Part shown: in pieces, positions 63,643 to 64,000 of the stretch | Layout of the letters: each line of letters opens with the position of its first letter | Position numbering within the stretch: position 1 is the first letter of the stretch | NCBI RefSeq assembly: GCF_030294945.1 | Contig: NZ_AP018448.1 | Coordinates: 9,582,501-9,646,500, forward strand | Origin: Streptomyces graminofaciens | GTDB taxonomy: Bacteria > Actinomycetota > Actinomycetes > Streptomycetales > Streptomycetaceae | Direction of reading: 5' to 3' | DNA length: 64,000 nucleotides | Notes under the pieces: model-generated | What the model was told of the DNA's origin: nothing | Databases searched by the model: none | Seen by the model: the letters and a program-made list of their open reading frames with translations, nothing else | Program-made: the position numbers and the translations under genes

Positions 63643-64000
63643 TCAGAGGCGGCCCGACTCCACGATCCGGCGCAGGAAGCGCCGGGTGCGCTCCTGCTGG
63701 GGGCTGCCGAAGATCTCCTCGGCGGTGCCGCGCTCCAGGACCACGCCTCCGTCCAGGAAGCACACCTGGTCCGCGACGTCACGGGCGAAGCCCATCTCGT
63801 GCGTGGCCAGCACCATGGTCATGCCCTCGTCCTTCAGATCCCGGACGACGGTGAGAACCTCACCCACGAGTTCCGGATCCAGCGCGGCGGTGATCTCGTC
63901 GAACAGCAGCAGCCGGGGCCGTACGGCCAGCGCGCGGACGATCGCGACCCGCTGCTGCTGACCACCGCTCAGCCGGTCCGGGTACTCGGCCGCCTTCGCG
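63643..64000 (-). CDS. Amino-acid ABC transporter ATP-binding protein (N-terminal part missing)
   Basis: The visible 118 residues begin before the window edge: RLSGGQQQRVAIVRAL (signature), LLLFDEITAALDPELV (Walker B), MVLATHEMGFARDVADQVCFLDGG (H-loop) and PQQERTRRFLRRI at the end. The pattern matches GlnQ/HisP-type polar amino-acid importers. The permease and binding-protein genes are beyond the window. Confidence 0.92.
   Translation of the reverse strand, partial: AKAAEYPDRLSGGQQQRVAIVRALAVRPRLLLFDEITAALDPELVGEVLTVVRDLKDEGMTMVLATHEMGFARDVADQVCFLDGGVVLERGTAEEIFGSPQQERTRRFLRRIVESGRL

Overview
The window reads as a stretch of a Streptomyces chromosome. It is very GC-rich, most codons end in G or C, GTG starts are common, coding density is high, and many families are typical of streptomycetes (SPW_0924, DUF6343, DUF397 with a Scr1/DUF5753 helix-turn-helix partner, the DUF574-type methyltransferase). 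It looks like conserved chromosomal core (rpsA, coaE, uvrB, aroQ) with accessory genes between. No phage, integrase, transposase, CRISPR array or biosynthetic cluster is visible.

Region 1 (1-16 kb): 3' part of a lytic transglycosylase, SPW_0924, a DUF3068 membrane protein, the helicase HrpB, a methyltransferase divergent from rpsA (clear promoter, long leader, terminator), a small unknown gene, PAC2, coaE, a TPR protein, DUF6343, an acyltransferase-like protein, a methyltransferase, an S4 RNA-binding protein, a family 5 uracil-DNA glycosylase and a prolyl aminopeptidase. Region 2 (16-21 kb): a hydantoin/allantoin-type module (GntR regulator, NCS1 transporter, racemase) with a perfect operator palindrome between regulator and transporter, then RidA and a frameshifted GNAT gene.

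Region 3 (21-28 kb) is the most unusual. It has a small protein ending in an amyloid-signalling-like motif, coupled by a 4-base overlap to a nucleotidyltransferase. A 24-bp minisatellite then continues the nucleotidyltransferase reading frame past its stop. Next is a gene resembling an actinophage protein family, followed by a structured, gene-free segment with a perfect tRNA T-arm mimic and a strong terminator, which I read as a candidate non-coding RNA. A FUSC-type transporter follows.

Region 4 (28-43 kb): an amidohydrolase, a small conserved ORF, an ABC exporter, a whiJ/abaA-like set (HATPase, HTH, DUF397), a DUF574 methyltransferase, a membrane-anchored tyrosine phosphatase, a membrane protein overlapped by a large PEP/pyruvate-binding phosphotransferase-like protein, and an orphan gltD. 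Region 5 (43-64 kb): DUF1772, DUF2293, a uridine kinase-like protein, a PPOX enzyme, a CBS protein, CorA, a methyltransferase, psuK-psuG, VOC, MGMT, a glycerophosphodiesterase, MHYT, uvrB, two TerD-type proteins, terC behind a yybP-ykoY (Mn2+) riboswitch, a Ca2+/H+ antiporter, an MFS transporter, aroQ, a broken ORF and the 3' part of an amino-acid ABC ATPase.

A trait running through the window is the number of short tandem repeats (9, 10, 16, 18, 20, 24, 25, 36 bp), several in frame inside genes. All functions rest on motif recognition by eye; no alignment, folding or database search was run.
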